Below are positions 45,294-64,000 of a DNA stretch of 64,000 nt, one piece after another (the stretch's first letter is position 1; every line of letters starts with the position of its first letter). The notes under the pieces were generated by a model. That model was given only the letters and a program-made list of their open reading frames with translations, did no database searches and was not told where the DNA came from. This DNA is from Patiria miniata (Eukaryota; Echinodermata; Asteroidea; Valvatida; Asterinidae). The stretch spans positions 39,081,315 through 39,145,314 of the forward strand of contig NW_024037069.1 in the NCBI RefSeq assembly GCF_015706575.1, in the 5' to 3' direction. Position numbers and translations under genes: made by a program.

Positions 45294-45661
45294 TTAAGCG
45301 CTTTTCACACTCGACAATTCTTGGGGTTAACACAGGGTTAAAAACATGCATCGATTCACACTTGGAAATGTTCAACCCTGCGCCAACCCTGCGTCAACCC
45401 CGAGATTGATTTCGCCCAGGGTTGAACTCAACCCTGCTCCAGACCAGGGTTGAGATTTTCAACCCGGGTTGAAATTCTTGCCAGGGTTCAAAACAGTAGT
45501 AACTGAGCATGATAAGCTTGATTTGTATGAAACAAGTGTGAAACGATGCGGGGTTGAACGCGGGGTTGAAAAATCAAAAACTAAACCGGGGCGGCACTGG
45601 GTTCGCACAGGGTCAAGTTCAACCCAGGTTGAGAGGCTCTATAGTGTCAAAAAGGGCTTTA
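45294..45661. mobile_element. TIR element with GGGTTGA motif arrays
   Basis: Ends TTAAGCGCTTTTCACACT and inverted AGTGTCAAAAAGGGCTTTAG. Inside are about a dozen CAACCC/GGGTTGA motifs, mostly CAACCC in the left half and GGGTTGA in the right, with a perfect palindrome CAACCCGGGTTG at 45460-45471. No protein is encoded. Confidence 0.8.
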
Positions 45662-46259
45662 GTGCCGTGAAGTTAGGAGTTATATTCAAACTTGTCTTGT
45701 TATTGGTCTGTGACTAGTCATCATGTCAGCTTTATGACCAAGATCTTATGGCATTCTGCAAGATGTAAGCATTTGTATGGAATCTTTTCCTTGGGGTCGG
45801 TTGTAATGAAGCACTACAGCACTTTAGGTTTAGGCAAGGACATGACCAAAACATTACTTGTATCTTGCGGGTTTTTTACTCTCTAAACCATGCTTTGGTG
45901 ACTTCTTTCATAGCAGAGTCTGGACCCTTGGCACAGTATGGTCAATCGTTTGTGCGTACAGCAAAACAAGAACAAAATATCTAACTGAATTTATAAGTCC
46001 CCCTCTCCCCCCAGAAAAGATATATATTTGTTTACAGTGATATTAAAGCAAGAATTATCCAATCTCCAGTCATCCCGGATTTCATAAATAACGCATTAGC
46101 AGTACAGCCTGTTAAGGCATAGACATAATGTACATGTATATATTTATGTATAGAAGGCAATTCCGATCTAACTACATGTACATAGCATCAAATCACAACA
46201 ATTTTAATCCTGTTTTCTATTTTTTTTTTTTACAATAATCTACAACGGAGTGCTGTGGG

Positions 46260-46680
46260 GACATGTCCTGGCCCATGGCCCATACACATGGACCACACCT
46301 TTAGACCACACCCATGGACCAACCCCATGGACTACACCTTTAGACCACACCATGGACCACACCTTTAGACCACACCCAATGGGCCACACCCAATGGGCCA
46401 CACCCAGTGGGCCACACCCAATGGGACACACCCAATGGGACACACCCAATGGGCCACACCCAGTGGGCCACACCCAGTGGGCCGCACCCAATGGGCACAC
46501 CCAATGGGACACACCCATGTACAATACTTTGGGACCACAAACAGACCACACCCAATGGACCAGACCCTCGGACCACACCCTCGGACCACACCCTCAGACC
46601 TTGCCTAATGGACCATACCTGCATAGACCACGCCCATAGACCACGCCTATACCCATAGACCACGCCCATGAACCACACCC
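46260..46680. repeat. 14-bp minisatellite behind the kinase stop codon
   Basis: Units CCACACCCAATGGG (with AGTGGG variants) repeat head to tail across about 46376-46515; looser CCACACC-NNNNGGA units extend on both sides. It ends 17 bases before the beta-I-type stop codon (46697-46699), so it would be at the start of that 3' UTR, transcribed as a GGGTGTGG-rich strand. Confidence 0.9.
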
Positions 46681-46696
46681 AATGAGCCCTCTTACA

Positions 46697-64000
<17,304 letters not shown>

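Noticed and set aside
46240-46678. Several overlapping open frames rich in GVAHWVWPIGC or HTQWATPNG repeats
   Set aside because: They are open only because a 14-bp minisatellite lacks stops in several frames; no start context or neighbours.

Overview
This window is nuclear DNA of an invertebrate deuterostome, most likely an echinoderm. That placement is an inference from gene content and repeat style; no single marker fixes the species. The DNA is AT-rich, genes have short exons with GT-AG introns, and introns and gaps are full of small inverted-repeat transposons (MITEs), foldback elements, tRNA-derived elements and minisatellites.

Three host genes are recognisable. (1) 185-12228, plus strand: the last 13 coding exons of AP5Z1, the zeta subunit of the AP-5 endosomal adaptor; the 5' part lies outside the window. 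(2) 16144-27071, plus strand: a complete 11-exon PALB2 (partner and localizer of BRCA2), with N-terminal coiled coil, ChAM chromatin motif, MRG15-binding-like motif and C-terminal WD40 propeller. (3) 46697-64000, minus strand: the 3' part of a conventional protein kinase C, from the end of the C2 domain through the kinase domain, with two alternative last exons that correspond to the vertebrate PRKCB beta-II and beta-I tails. PALB2 and PRKCB are also close neighbours on human chromosome 16p12, so this looks like old linkage.

Between PALB2 and the kinase (27.1-46.7 kb) I see no intact host gene. From 28 to 34.4 kb there is a tandem array of roughly 1.2 kb units carrying repeated exon-like segments on the minus strand, separated by an 80-bp minisatellite. 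From 34.5 to 38.6 kb there is a segmentally duplicated block with fossil LTR-retrotransposon Gag-like pieces interleaved with two spliced-looking exons bearing a GHTHEDIDQ motif (DUF7869-like). From 39 to 46.7 kb there are scattered MITEs and a minisatellite directly behind the kinase stop codon.

The mobile-element layer is the most unusual part. At least four TIR families carry dense internal arrays of a family-specific short motif (GCTTAGCA, GACGCGTCG, CACAAGT, GGGTTGA). One TTAA-flanked MITE family has perfect internal palindromes. One Harbinger-like MITE sits so that its terminal bases form an AP5Z1 splice donor. A small element combines a tRNA-like body with inverted termini. Two relics resemble the hammerhead ribozyme of Penelope-like elements. 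The three host genes do not form an operon or pathway; they act in endosomal sorting, homologous recombination and lipid/calcium signalling.
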